A DNA stretch of 64,000 bases from Lachnospiraceae bacterium UBA3804. GTDB lineage: Bacteria > Bacillota > Clostridia > Lachnospirales > Lachnospiraceae. Of the stretch, positions 42,768-51,768 are shown piece by piece. How positions within the stretch are numbered: the first letter of the stretch is position 1; every line of letters begins with the position of its first letter. The DNA lies in contig DFEK01000011.1 of NCBI GenBank assembly GCA_002368665.1, forward strand, positions 132,881 through 196,880. Direction: 5' to 3'. A program made the position numbers and the translations under genes. A model generated the notes under the pieces. The model was given only the letters and a program-made list of their open reading frames with translations. It did not search any database and was not told the DNA's origin.

Positions 42768-44891
42768 TTATTCTGCCAAAAGCATCATAATCTTATTGGT
42801 TCTTGCTACGAACTTGGTCATGGCTTCCGGTTCAAGAGGTGCATGCTGCAGAAGTGCCAGATCATAAAGCTGTTCGCAGATCGTATTCACATTCTCTCCG
42901 TCCTTATGTTCCAGAATATACTGAACCAGCTTATTATTGGCATTTAAGACAAGTGTCTGGCCTTCTTTGCCGAAGCCGTCCATTCCCATACCCATACCGG
43001 AATACATCTTCATCATATCCTGCATTCTGCGGCTTTCCTCGGAAATCGTGATCATGGAAGAAATGTCTTTATTCTTAAGTTTTTCGAGTTTGACGCTTAC
43101 ATTCTCCTTCTTCGTAATCTTCTTAAAGAGCTTTCCAAGCTCCTCTTCCTGTGCTTTCATCTCTTCCTGCACTTTGGCGGAGGTCTTGCTCTTTAAGGCA
43201 TCGCCGAAATCTTCATCAATCCGCTTAAACTTCAAGCCTTCGTTTTTGGACTCCAGCTGGTTTAAGAAAGCAATATCGATCTGATGAGTCAGGACAATGG
43301 CATCCATCTTTGCCTTACGGAACATATTTACATACTGGCTCTGCTGTTTCATGTCCGTAACGTAGTAGATGGTCTTTTCTTTCTTCTCATCCGCAGAGTC
43401 GGCACTTTCAACCGTTTCGTCCTTGTCCTCTGCCTCTTTGGTTTCGGCGTTTTCATCAGCCTTGTCGGCTTCTGCTTTTTCGCCTTCCTTCGTCTCTGCC
43501 TTGGGCTTTTCTTCCCCGGCCGGCTCCTCTTCAGTGTCGATCGGCTTGGTTTCTAGGCACTCCGGCAGAGTCATATAGACATCATCGATATTCTTAAAGA
43601 GGATGTAATCGTTCATCTTCTCGCAGAACTTATCATCCTTTAAGCAGCCGAATTTGATAAAAGGAGAAATATCATCCCAGTATTTTTCATAATCTTCCTT
43701 CTGGGTTTTGCACATTCCGGAGAGTTTGTCCGCTACCTTCTTGGTGATGTAGTCGGAAATCTTCTTTACAAAACCATCGTTCTGCAACGCGGATCTCGAT
43801 ACATTAAGTGGCAGATCCGGGCAGTCGATCACTCCCTTTAAGAGGAGCAGAAACTCCGGAATAACCTCTTTGATGTTATCCGCAATGAATACCTGATTGT
43901 TATATAACTTGATGGTTCCCTCGATGGATTCATACTCCATATTGATCTTGGGGAAGTACAGGATTCCCTTTAAGTTGAAAGGATAATCCATGTTCAAATG
44001 AATCCAGAATAAGGGCTCCTTGTAGTCGTTAAATACCTTACGGTAAAACTTCAGATAGTCGTCTTTCTCGCACTCGCTGGGGTTCCTGGTCCAAAGAGGA
44101 TTGATATCGTTCTCGGGCTGCTTGGCCGGCTTTTCGTCCTTCTTTTCGCCGTCCTTGGACTCTTCTGCCTTTACTTCATTGCCGCTCTCATCAAGTTCCT
44201 TGAAATTGCCTTCACCTTCTGCTTTCTTGGCAGCCTCTGCCTTCTCTTCCTCAAACTGTTTCTCGGTATAGAGATAAATTTCGGTCGGCATGAAAGAGCA
44301 GTATTTCTTGATGACTTCTCTTGCGCGGTATTCGTTGGCAAATTCTACGGCGTCCTCGTTTAAGTAAAGAGTGATCGTCGTACCGACTTCGGCTTTGTCT
44401 CCGTCTTCCATGGAGAATTCGGTTCCGCCGTCACACTCCCAATGAACTGCGGTTGCGCCCTCCTTGTAGGAAAGCGTATCAATGGTAACCTTGTCGGAAA
44501 CCATGAATGCGGAATAGAATCCGAGTCCGAAATGACCGATGATCTGGTCATCGTTTGCTTTGTCTTTGTATTTCTCGATGAAATCCGTTGCTCCGGAGAA
44601 AGCAATCTGGTTGATATACTCCTCTACCTCGTCAGCCGTCATTCCGAGACCGTTATCGGTAAAGGTCATCGTTTTCTTCTCGGGGCTTACAATCACATTG
44701 ATGCGTGCCTTATAATCTGCGGGAGCTTCATATTCTCCCATCATCTCCAGCTTCTTTAACTTCGTAATGGCATCGCAGCCGTTGGAAATCAATTCTCTGA
44801 CAAAAATGTCATGATCGGAATACAACCACTTCTTGATGATCGGAAAAATATTTTCGCTGTTAATGGATAAAGATCCTTTTTTTGCTGCCAT
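42768..44891 (-). CDS. htpG: HtpG (Hsp90) with long charged inserts
   Basis: 707 residues from 44891, chosen for AGGAAG upstream; the ATG at 44915 is an alternative. ATPase motifs ELISNGCDAITKL, DNGLGMTADEV and GHFGLGFYSAFMVS are intact. Bacterial HtpG is usually ~620-640 residues; the extra length comes from two Glu/Lys-rich inserts at ~213-262 (between N and middle domains) and ~451-506. The C-terminal dimerisation region ends KIMMLLAE. It is controlled by CIRCE. Confidence 0.95.
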   Translation of the reverse strand: MAAKKGSLSINSENIFPIIKKWLYSDHDIFVRELISNGCDAITKLKKLEMMGEYEAPADYKARINVIVSPEKKTMTFTDNGLGMTADEVEEYINQIAFSGATDFIEKYKDKANDDQIIGHFGLGFYSAFMVSDKVTIDTLSYKEGATAVHWECDGGTEFSMEDGDKAEVGTTITLYLNEDAVEFANEYRAREVIKKYCSFMPTEIYLYTEKQFEEEKAEAAKKAEGEGNFKELDESGNEVKAEESKDGEKKDEKPAKQPENDINPLWTRNPSECEKDDYLKFYRKVFNDYKEPLFWIHLNMDYPFNLKGILYFPKINMEYESIEGTIKLYNNQVFIADNIKEVIPEFLLLLKGVIDCPDLPLNVSRSALQNDGFVKKISDYITKKVADKLSGMCKTQKEDYEKYWDDISPFIKFGCLKDDKFCEKMNDYILFKNIDDVYMTLPECLETKPIDTEEEPAGEEKPKAETKEGEKAEADKADENAETKEAEDKDETVESADSADEKKEKTIYYVTDMKQQSQYVNMFRKAKMDAIVLTHQIDIAFLNQLESKNEGLKFKRIDEDFGDALKSKTSAKVQEEMKAQEEELGKLFKKITKKENVSVKLEKLKNKDISSMITISEESRRMQDMMKMYSGMGMGMDGFGKEGQTLVLNANNKLVQYILEHKDGENVNTICEQLYDLALLQHAPLEPEAMTKFVARTNKIMMLLAE

Positions 44892-44968
44892 ATCTATACT
44901 TCCTTTCTTTGTCACCCAAACGGGTGTAAAATCTTAAAATTTCGGGTAATCTCCTACCCACAAAAAGA

Positions 44969-44997
44969 AGTATAGTCCCCCAAATTTCAAAAGTCAA
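44969..44997 (-). promoter_or_regulatory. htpG promoter
   Basis: TTGACT and TATACT with a 17-nt spacer on the minus strand, ~75 nt upstream of the htpG ATG and immediately downstream of CIRCE. Confidence 0.75.
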
Positions 44998-45004
44998 TAA
45001 AAAA

Positions 45005-45031
45005 TTAGCACTCAATAGAAATGAGTGCTAA
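45005..45031. promoter_or_regulatory. CIRCE element (HrcA operator)
   Basis: A perfect match to TTAGCACTC-N9-GAGTGCTAA (spacer AATAGAAAT). It sits directly upstream of the htpG -35 box, so HrcA probably represses htpG. Confidence 0.95.
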
Positions 45032-45054
45032 TAATCTTTGAAATTGCTTTGAAA

Positions 45055-46851
45055 CTATTTCTTAATCCGGAATCCGTCCTTCAAATCCTCTCCACCGAAG
45101 CCTCCGTTATACATTCCGGGAGCCGCCGGGAACGATTTGTAACCGGTCTGGTCTCCGTTTACCGGGCAGTAAAAGATATGGCCTCCGGCTTCATACTCCA
45201 CCACGGGATACTCCTCGTAAGGCTGGGCAGTCACATAGTACGGAAGCCTGTAGTTTTGCGCGATGTCGCGTCCGACTCCGTAGATCTTATATACCACAAA
45301 AATCATCATAAGTACGATCATAATCCATTCACCTGCAAGTAATCTGCCTCCGACACGTCCCTGTTCTTCTGTATGTCCCTGCTCTTCCGCATGTCCCTCT
45401 TTCTGCTCTTCAGTCTGTTCTTCTGTCCGTTCTTCAGTCCGGCCATCTTTCTTCTCTCCGGCGCGCACACGCTCGCAGATTCCTGCAACCAGAAGCCCCA
45501 CACCCAGTAAACAGGGCAAAATCACGAATGCATATCCGTATCGCACCAGTGGTGCGCCAGAAAGCCAAAGCAGGAAGGATGCAGTCAGTACGCCTGCCAG
45601 AAGCAGGTAGCCCGCACGGACAAAACGTTTCTCGCGGTCTTTCGCGGTCAGTAAGGAAATCGGAAGTACAATCAGCATTCCGACGAATGCTGCAACATCT
45701 CCCGCAAGGAGCCCCTTATTCATTACGCTCTGGCTTCTAAACCAACCGGGCATCCATCGGGAAAATGTAGTCTCAAAACCGGGCAGATACTGTGTTCCTC
45801 TCCCCCAGGCCTGAATCTCCTTTGCATCAAACGCAGCCGTCTCAGCCGGAATCTGCCAATCGGGACTTCCGAAGGAAACAATCGTTGTAGGATAAAGCGG
45901 CCAGCCGGAGATCAAATATCCGCGAAGCAGCATCGGAAGCACGATCAGACATCCAAGCAGCACAAAGAGCAGGATTTTTCCGCCCTGTTTTTTCTTTGCA
46001 AACATAAGTAGCGGGAAAAGAAAGATAAAGCCCATGAAGCCCACCGAGAGTTTCAATGTTACGGCAAAAAGCGCCCAAAGCGTCAGAAACGCATACGGAA
46101 TCGGATTACGCTCCCGCTCATCCAGTAGATCCGCAAACTCTTCCACGGCGAAGATCACGGCTGCCATCGCAAAATAATCCGACGCCGGAGCAACCATATC
46201 AAAGAGAACAAGTGTCAGATAATAGAATGCTCCGATCCGCAGGAAATCCGACACACGAACGGACTTTCTCGTAAATATCCGCCCCAGTTTCAGTACGGGA
46301 CAGGCCATCAGCAAAACCAGATAACCGGACATGGCATGCATCGGCTCCTTAAACGCCCATGAGAAGGAAAACAGCGCCTGAAGCGGAAATGCCGCACTGT
46401 TATAGCCGAAACGTGTATGGAAAAGTCCCAGGCCTTTCACCACTCCGTACTCTTCCACCCATCGGATGGCCTGTGCGTGGTAAAGCGCCGTATCGTAGTG
46501 CATATAGCCGCGTGATGCTCCGAAAGCCGCAAGCAGAACAAGGATTGCAAGCCCCACCCATTCAGATACTGGTATCTTAACCGAGCGAAGGGTGCGCAGG
46601 ATGTTTTTCGCCTGAACGGCAAACAGGATTATAACAATCACCCCAAGGGTAATGAAGGCGACTGCTCCCACGCGATAAAAAAAGCTCCAGACCTGGGCAT
46701 AAACAGTGAATGCTACCAGGCCTGCAGCAATATAAGTATACAAATTTCGAATCTGATATTGTCCTGACTTTGCAATGGGACTTAGGACGGTAAATCCGGC
46801 AACAAAGGCCATTACCGTCACTAAAATCCAATTACACAGAATAGAAATCAT
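45055..46851 (-). CDS. GT-C-like polytopic membrane protein
   Basis: 598 residues with about 13 hydrophobic segments. The loop after the third segment contains MHYDTALYHAQAIRWVEEYGVVKGLGLFHTRFGYNSAAFPLQA, resembling the LIC_10190-like membrane family with a D-x-ALYH motif. A Glu/Gln/Thr-rich repeat (TEERTEEQTEEQKEGH, ~495-525) forms a soluble loop before the last membrane segment and a C-terminal ~70-residue domain. GT-C enzymes use lipid-linked sugars, but the substrate here is unknown. It ends 24 nt before CIRCE and is 3 nt after putP. Confidence 0.65.
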   Translation of the reverse strand: MISILCNWILVTVMAFVAGFTVLSPIAKSGQYQIRNLYTYIAAGLVAFTVYAQVWSFFYRVGAVAFITLGVIVIILFAVQAKNILRTLRSVKIPVSEWVGLAILVLLAAFGASRGYMHYDTALYHAQAIRWVEEYGVVKGLGLFHTRFGYNSAAFPLQALFSFSWAFKEPMHAMSGYLVLLMACPVLKLGRIFTRKSVRVSDFLRIGAFYYLTLVLFDMVAPASDYFAMAAVIFAVEEFADLLDERERNPIPYAFLTLWALFAVTLKLSVGFMGFIFLFPLLMFAKKKQGGKILLFVLLGCLIVLPMLLRGYLISGWPLYPTTIVSFGSPDWQIPAETAAFDAKEIQAWGRGTQYLPGFETTFSRWMPGWFRSQSVMNKGLLAGDVAAFVGMLIVLPISLLTAKDREKRFVRAGYLLLAGVLTASFLLWLSGAPLVRYGYAFVILPCLLGVGLLVAGICERVRAGEKKDGRTEERTEEQTEEQKEGHAEEQGHTEEQGRVGGRLLAGEWIMIVLMMIFVVYKIYGVGRDIAQNYRLPYYVTAQPYEEYPVVEYEAGGHIFYCPVNGDQTGYKSFPAAPGMYNGGFGGEDLKDGFRIKK

Positions 46852-46854
46852 AAT

Positions 46855-48378
46855 TTAATCCACCGGTTTCTTCGCCTTGTCAACAAGCGCCTGCACCTCT
46901 TCGGAAGGTGTTTCGTCCATTAAGGATACCTGGATTGCGAAGAACAGGCTTACCAAAAATCCCGGAATAATCTCATACAGACCGGTATTTACAAGTGTCA
47001 GGTTCGGTACGGAACCGGAGAAGAACATATACCAAACGGCATCCGTTAAGAATCCGGCAATGACACCTGCGATGGCGCCCTTATACGTAAACTTCTTCCA
47101 GAACAGAGCCAGTAAAATAGCCGGGCCGAATGCTGCACCGAACGCACCCCATGCGCACTCCACGAGTGCCATAATACCTGCGCAGCTCGGGCTCATGGCG
47201 ATGAACAGTGCGATTACGGCGATAACGGCAACCACACCACGTCCTACCCAGAGCATTTCCCTGTCGCTGGCTTTCTTATGAAGTACCGGCTTGTAGAAGT
47301 CGGAAGAAAATGCGGAAGACGAAGCAAGGAGCTGGGAATCCGCAGTGGACATACTTGCTGCAAGGATTGCAGAAAGCAGAATTCCTGCAAGAAGTGCCGG
47401 GAACAGAAGTCGTACCATGGTAATGAAAACAAGACTTCTGTCATCCGCACCAAGGCTGGAGCCGAGGTACTGATGTGCAACCAATGCAACCACGCTGGCC
47501 ATACCGAGAATTAAGAATGTCCAGAAAGATCCGATAATACGGGATCTCTTCATTTCCTTCTCGGACTTGATGGACATATAACGAACGAGGATATGAGGCA
47601 TACCGAAGTATCCGAGTCCCCATCCGAAACCACTTAAAATATCTTTCATCGAATTCCAGTCCCATTTACCACTGGATAAGAGATTGTAATAGTTTTCATC
47701 CGTTACAACCTTTGCAACCGGTGCAAAATCAGGCTTGCCCATGAAGAACATTGCCACAATGGGAACTGCCATCAAAGCCATTAACATTAAGAGGCCCTGG
47801 AAAAAGTCCGTCCAGCAAACCGCATTGAAACCGCCCATGAAGGTGTAAATCAAAATAATGATGGTTGCTCCGATCATTGCATAATTGCTAGGAATACCGA
47901 ATACCTTATTGAACAGGCTTCCGCAGGCAACAATACTGGATGCGGAATAAATACAGTAAGCCACGCAGAAAATAACCGCGCAGACAATCTGCAAAGTCGG
48001 GTTTGAAGTTCTGAAACGCTTGGTCAGAAACTGCGGAATGGTGATGGCATCATCTGCCAAAATTGACATTCTTCTCAGTCTCGGTGCCACGAAAACCCAC
48101 GCAAGCACGGTTCCCAGGAACAATCCGATGGAAATCCAAATCTGGCCCATACCCCAAAGGTAAATGGATCCGGGAAGTCCCATCAAAACCCATGCACTCA
48201 TGTCGGATGCACCGGCGGAAAGAGCCGCTACCCAACCGTTCATCTGGCGTCCGCCAAGGAAATATGCCTTGTCACCGGTCTGGTTTCTTCCCTTGATGAA
48301 GAAGAAAATACCAATACCGAGGACGATGCATAAATACGCACCGAACGCAATCATTTCCAAATACTCTGTTTTACCCAT
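46855..48378 (-). CDS. putP: Sodium/proline symporter
   Basis: 507 residues, 12-13 hydrophobic segments, SSS family. AYFLGGRQMNGWVAALSAGASDMSAWVLMGLPG is the PutP signature, with LSAILAASMSTADSQLLASSS in the central Na+ region. It imports proline with Na+. The start at 48378 follows GGAGG; 48393 is an alternative upstream ATG. It precedes the GT-C-like gene by 3 nt. Confidence 0.9.
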   Translation of the reverse strand: MGKTEYLEMIAFGAYLCIVLGIGIFFFIKGRNQTGDKAYFLGGRQMNGWVAALSAGASDMSAWVLMGLPGSIYLWGMGQIWISIGLFLGTVLAWVFVAPRLRRMSILADDAITIPQFLTKRFRTSNPTLQIVCAVIFCVAYCIYSASSIVACGSLFNKVFGIPSNYAMIGATIIILIYTFMGGFNAVCWTDFFQGLLMLMALMAVPIVAMFFMGKPDFAPVAKVVTDENYYNLLSSGKWDWNSMKDILSGFGWGLGYFGMPHILVRYMSIKSEKEMKRSRIIGSFWTFLILGMASVVALVAHQYLGSSLGADDRSLVFITMVRLLFPALLAGILLSAILAASMSTADSQLLASSSAFSSDFYKPVLHKKASDREMLWVGRGVVAVIAVIALFIAMSPSCAGIMALVECAWGAFGAAFGPAILLALFWKKFTYKGAIAGVIAGFLTDAVWYMFFSGSVPNLTLVNTGLYEIIPGFLVSLFFAIQVSLMDETPSEEVQALVDKAKKPVD

Positions 48379-48421
48379 ACGTCCTCCATTCATCCTGTGA
48401 ATTAGTAAAAGAATTGAATAA

Positions 48422-48451
48422 ATTTTATCACACTAAAGCAATGAAATGCAA
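48422..48451 (-). promoter_or_regulatory. Candidate putP promoter
   Basis: TTGCAT and TAAAAT on the minus strand with an 18-nt spacer, about 45 nt upstream of the putP start. Confidence 0.5.
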
Positions 48452-48471
48452 TAGTTCCACTGCTTAATAGT

Positions 48472-50049
48472 CTAGTAAAGAGGCGGATCTTCCCAGATTT
48501 TGACCACTGCGCAGCCGTCGATCATCTCAACCGATCCGTTCGCCGGCCAGATACTCATCTCTTTGTATGCATCACTCGTAACGATATTGACGAATTGTTC
48601 GCCTGAAAAATCGCCGGCGTTCACGGCCATGTAATCCCCGAAGAAATGGTACCGGCAGATTCTCTCACCGTAAATGCTGATCCAGAATACCGGACCGCCT
48701 TCCTTCTCCGCATAGCGGAAAATCTTCGGGTATCTCTCCTGCGCATCCCCGTAGGAAATAAATCCGCCGAGAACAATCGGGGTTTTGTCCTGCTCGTATC
48801 CGTCAAGTTCATAGATGCGCTCCAGCATCAGCGTTGCTTCCCTCTTCGTTCCTTCGTATGCGAACTTATACATCATCTGCGTGCAGTTTGCCGTAATGAC
48901 ATTTCCGACCAACAGGCAGACCATCACAAGAAGGGTCGCATACTGGAGAATGTGATTAACAACCTTCTTTCCGATCTGCGAATGCAGATAGAATAAGATT
49001 ACGAAGACCAACACGTAATGATAGCGAAGCAGATCACGCATTCCGTTCGACGGCATGATCACATATAAAAGGTTCATCGCAAGCGGCAGAAGCGCCAGTC
49101 CAACCGGTATGATGACGGCATGGACGATCTTGCGCTCTTTGATTTTACCGATGATTGCCATGATTGAAAGCACCACGATCAGGGTAAAAACAGCCAAATA
49201 CAGATATCTTCTTCCCAGAATTTCATTGTTAAAGTACGAAAAGAATGTCCGGTAGGAATCCGGTAACGTGATCGAAAGTGCTCCGAAAATATCTTTCACG
49301 GCAAAGGCTGCAACTCTTCCGTCCGCCTCCACATGAAAGATTCTCATCATCAGGTTGGAAACCGGAATGTTGATCAGCGTACCCAGAATGCCGGAAAGAG
49401 CATAAAGTCCGAAGTTCTTAAGCGCACGGCCGATCTTTTCCCCGGATACGGCATCGTAGATCAGAAGCACAAAAGCCAGCGCGGAAACCGCACCGATATA
49501 GGCCTGATAGGAACCCATCATAAAAAGCATGCAGAATATCGCGGCAATAAAGCCCGGGATCTTCTTATGGCGGACAAATGCCGCTGCGAGCACCACCATC
49601 AGGAACGAAAACGAATATGCCAATGCCATGTACAGAAAGGCAAAATGATGCGAAACGATCGGAAAACTGATCAACATCGCCGTAAGCAATACCTGGAAAA
49701 GACGGCTCGTAATCTTCGTCATACGACAGAGCAGGTAAACCGCAAGTCCGGTCATTAAGCAATACGAAAGTACCACAAGTACCGGAATGATCACATTTCT
49801 GCCATGCACCGCATTGATGAAACGGATCATCCATCTCGCCTGTGAGGTGGAATAATTCGAATTGCGGTAATAATAAACGCCCTCGCAGAGCGTATCCGGG
49901 CAGCCGAGCCCGTATACCATCTCATAGAAATAGCATGCGACTGCGGAAATAAGCGTAGTCAAAAGAATAGGAAAAGGACTCTTCTCTCCTTTTCCAAAGC
50001 AGGCTGCATATATTCTTTTCAGTAACTCCGACGGAGAAAGTACTTTCAC
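48472..50049 (-). CDS. GtrII-like glucosyltransferase (membrane)
   Basis: About 525 residues with ~11 hydrophobic segments. The first lumenal loop has EMVYGLGCPDTLCEGVYYYRNSNYSTSQARWMIRFIN, the pattern of Glucos_trans_II/GtrII proteins that modify surface glycans from undecaprenyl-linked glucose. The frame is open up to an ATG at 50109, but that start would overlap the upstream gene by 58 nt; a GTG at 50049 just after that gene's stop, with GGAAG upstream, is more likely. It is the end of the lgt operon. Confidence 0.75.
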   Translation of the reverse strand: MKVLSPSELLKRIYAACFGKGEKSPFPILLTTLISAVACYFYEMVYGLGCPDTLCEGVYYYRNSNYSTSQARWMIRFINAVHGRNVIIPVLVVLSYCLMTGLAVYLLCRMTKITSRLFQVLLTAMLISFPIVSHHFAFLYMALAYSFSFLMVVLAAAFVRHKKIPGFIAAIFCMLFMMGSYQAYIGAVSALAFVLLIYDAVSGEKIGRALKNFGLYALSGILGTLINIPVSNLMMRIFHVEADGRVAAFAVKDIFGALSITLPDSYRTFFSYFNNEILGRRYLYLAVFTLIVVLSIMAIIGKIKERKIVHAVIIPVGLALLPLAMNLLYVIMPSNGMRDLLRYHYVLVFVILFYLHSQIGKKVVNHILQYATLLVMVCLLVGNVITANCTQMMYKFAYEGTKREATLMLERIYELDGYEQDKTPIVLGGFISYGDAQERYPKIFRYAEKEGGPVFWISIYGERICRYHFFGDYMAVNAGDFSGEQFVNIVTSDAYKEMSIWPANGSVEMIDGCAVVKIWEDPPLY

Positions 50050-50051
50050 GG

Positions 50052-50327
50052 TTATTCTTCCATCTCCTCGTTTTTCGTCTTTAACAGATCGCCTCCGCAG
50101 TTCGGACACTTGGTCGGTTCCTGGCGGAAGCCCAGTTTCAGTCTTTTCTTACAGTGCGGGCATCTCCAGAAGACAATGCGCACCACGATGGCGGCAATGA
50201 TTACTCCGATTGCCACAAAGAACAGGATGGACTGCGTCCAGCCCTTGATAAAAAAGGTTCCCCCGATGATAACAGCTGCCAGAACAAAGAGCCAGCTGGA
50301 CAATTCTCCGGCTTTTTTATAATTCAT
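50052..50327 (-). CDS. Small membrane protein with zinc ribbon
   Basis: 91 residues. Two membrane segments (LFVLAAVIIGGTFFI and ILFFVAIGVIIAAIVVRIVF) are followed by a zinc ribbon, CPHCKKRLKLGFRQEPTKCPNC. Function unknown. It begins one base after the lgt stop codon, so it is probably co-translated with lgt. Confidence 0.7.
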   Translation of the reverse strand: MNYKKAGELSSWLFVLAAVIIGGTFFIKGWTQSILFFVAIGVIIAAIVVRIVFWRCPHCKKRLKLGFRQEPTKCPNCGGDLLKTKNEEMEE

Positions 50328-50328
50328 C

Positions 50329-51096
50329 TTACGCTTCCCCTCTCTTCTTACCTTTCACGGAGCTGAAAATCAGCAATGCAACGCCGACAACAAAGATGAA
50401 CAGCGAAATAAACTGGGACGTGGAGAACGGTCCGACCGTACCGCGGTGGTCAAAACGTAAGAATTCTACGGCAAAACGACCGGCGGAGTACAGAATTAAG
50501 TAGCATGCGCCGACCTGGCCGCGTTTCTTTAACTTCAGATCCAGAAGCAGTAAAATTCCCGCAATAATGAAATTGCCGACCGACATGATAATCTGTGTCG
50601 GAACCAGGGGAATGCCCGGAATGGCAAGACTGTCCTCGGGGAAGATTAAATGAAATTTCGAATCCGTCGGTCTTCCGTAGCAGCATCCCGCCAGCAGACA
50701 GCCGATACGGCCGAAGCCCTGCGCGATGGAAACCTGCGGAGCGATCAGATCGAAATATTCAAGAAAGCTCTTCTTGCGGATTCTTAAATAGATTAAGTTA
50801 ACAAGCAATGCAACAATGATTCCGCCGTATACCACGAAACCGGAACCGCCGAAATATGCCCATTTATTCTCGGCTGCGATGAAATCCTTCCAGTCAACGA
50901 TGATGTAAAGGAGCTTGCCGCCGAAGAAACCGCCGATCAAGATAATCAGAATGATATCGAGGATCGGATCGGGATCCAAATCCTTCTTCTTAGCCCGAAA
51001 CATGGATAAAAAGGCAGCCACCAGTACACCGACCGCGATCATGAAACCGTAGCCGTGAATGGTAATCTTGCCGATATGGAATAAATCGTTATGCAT
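50329..51096 (-). CDS. lgt: Prolipoprotein diacylglyceryl transferase
   Basis: 255 residues with seven hydrophobic segments. IHGYGFMIAVGVL at the N-terminus, GFGRIGCLLAGCCYGRPT (Lgt signature) and RFAVEFLRFDHRG are diagnostic. It transfers diacylglycerol from phosphatidylglycerol to the lipobox cysteine of prelipoproteins. It shares one base with the upstream metalloprotease-motif gene. Confidence 0.96.
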   Translation of the reverse strand: MHNDLFHIGKITIHGYGFMIAVGVLVAAFLSMFRAKKKDLDPDPILDIILIILIGGFFGGKLLYIIVDWKDFIAAENKWAYFGGSGFVVYGGIIVALLVNLIYLRIRKKSFLEYFDLIAPQVSIAQGFGRIGCLLAGCCYGRPTDSKFHLIFPEDSLAIPGIPLVPTQIIMSVGNFIIAGILLLLDLKLKKRGQVGACYLILYSAGRFAVEFLRFDHRGTVGPFSTSQFISLFIFVVGVALLIFSSVKGKKRGEA

Positions 51097-51650
51097 TACT
51101 CTTTTCCTTTCCGAAACTGCTCGGGCGGAACCTTCTGGCCCGTACCCGGCTTACGTCTTTTGTCGAAACTGTGGGTCTCCCAGTATCCGCACGGCAGATG
51201 GTTCGTTACAATGCGTCCCAAATGGTTGGCCCAGCGTTCCGTATATAGTTTGTAGTACGATATTTTTCGATTTTTACGCATCTTCTCGAATCCGGGAACC
51301 ATGCACCAAAGCCCGGACGGAGCAGATATGGCAGGCAGATAAAGCGGTCCCAAAATCATGGACTGGAAGGTATGTCCGTACTCATGCACGGCTACCTGGT
51401 TAAGCTCACTGCCTTCTTCGGTCGCCTCTCCCTTTAAGTTCTCGGAGAGAAAAATAAACATGCCCATGGACAGGGACTCATCGCGCTTCCAGACGGTGGC
51501 TACGCTGTTTCGGAACCCGAAATGCGGCCTGCCTGCGTTCGCAAGGAAGATCACAAGCCCTGTGAGATTCTGTATGATCCCCCATGTCCATTGCAGGGGG
51601 TAGTAAATTACTGCAGGAAATCTCTTCATATGTTTTGGCCCATGGGGCAA
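51096..51650 (-). CDS. Protein with HExxH metalloprotease-like motif
   Basis: 184 residues. AVHEYGHTFQSMILGPLYLP contains an HExxH zinc motif (HEYGH) as in gluzincins, followed by a hydrophobic stretch. The N-terminus has one hydrophobic segment (WTWGIIQNLTGLVIFLANAG). The third zinc ligand could be the E in YTERWANHLG. I do not know a named family. The start may be 51629. It precedes lgt, so a membrane- or envelope-related role is suggested. Confidence 0.55.
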   Translation of the reverse strand: MPHGPKHMKRFPAVIYYPLQWTWGIIQNLTGLVIFLANAGRPHFGFRNSVATVWKRDESLSMGMFIFLSENLKGEATEEGSELNQVAVHEYGHTFQSMILGPLYLPAISAPSGLWCMVPGFEKMRKNRKISYYKLYTERWANHLGRIVTNHLPCGYWETHSFDKRRKPGTGQKVPPEQFRKGKE

Positions 51651-51707
51651 ACCCTAAACAACAGGTTTTTGGGGGTTCGTGGTTCGTTTTGCCCCGCTTA
51701 CATAATA

Positions 51708-51733
51708 CAGGGCGGTGACACCTCACCACCCTG
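51708..51733. terminator. Stem-loop after ddh
   Basis: CAGGGCGGTGA and TCACCACCCTG form an 11-bp stem with one mismatch and a 4-nt loop. The U-tract on the minus side is weak (TATTATG), so termination is uncertain. Confidence 0.5.
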
Positions 51734-51768
51734 CTTTGACTTACTGTTAACTTAAGTGATTCCGTGAT

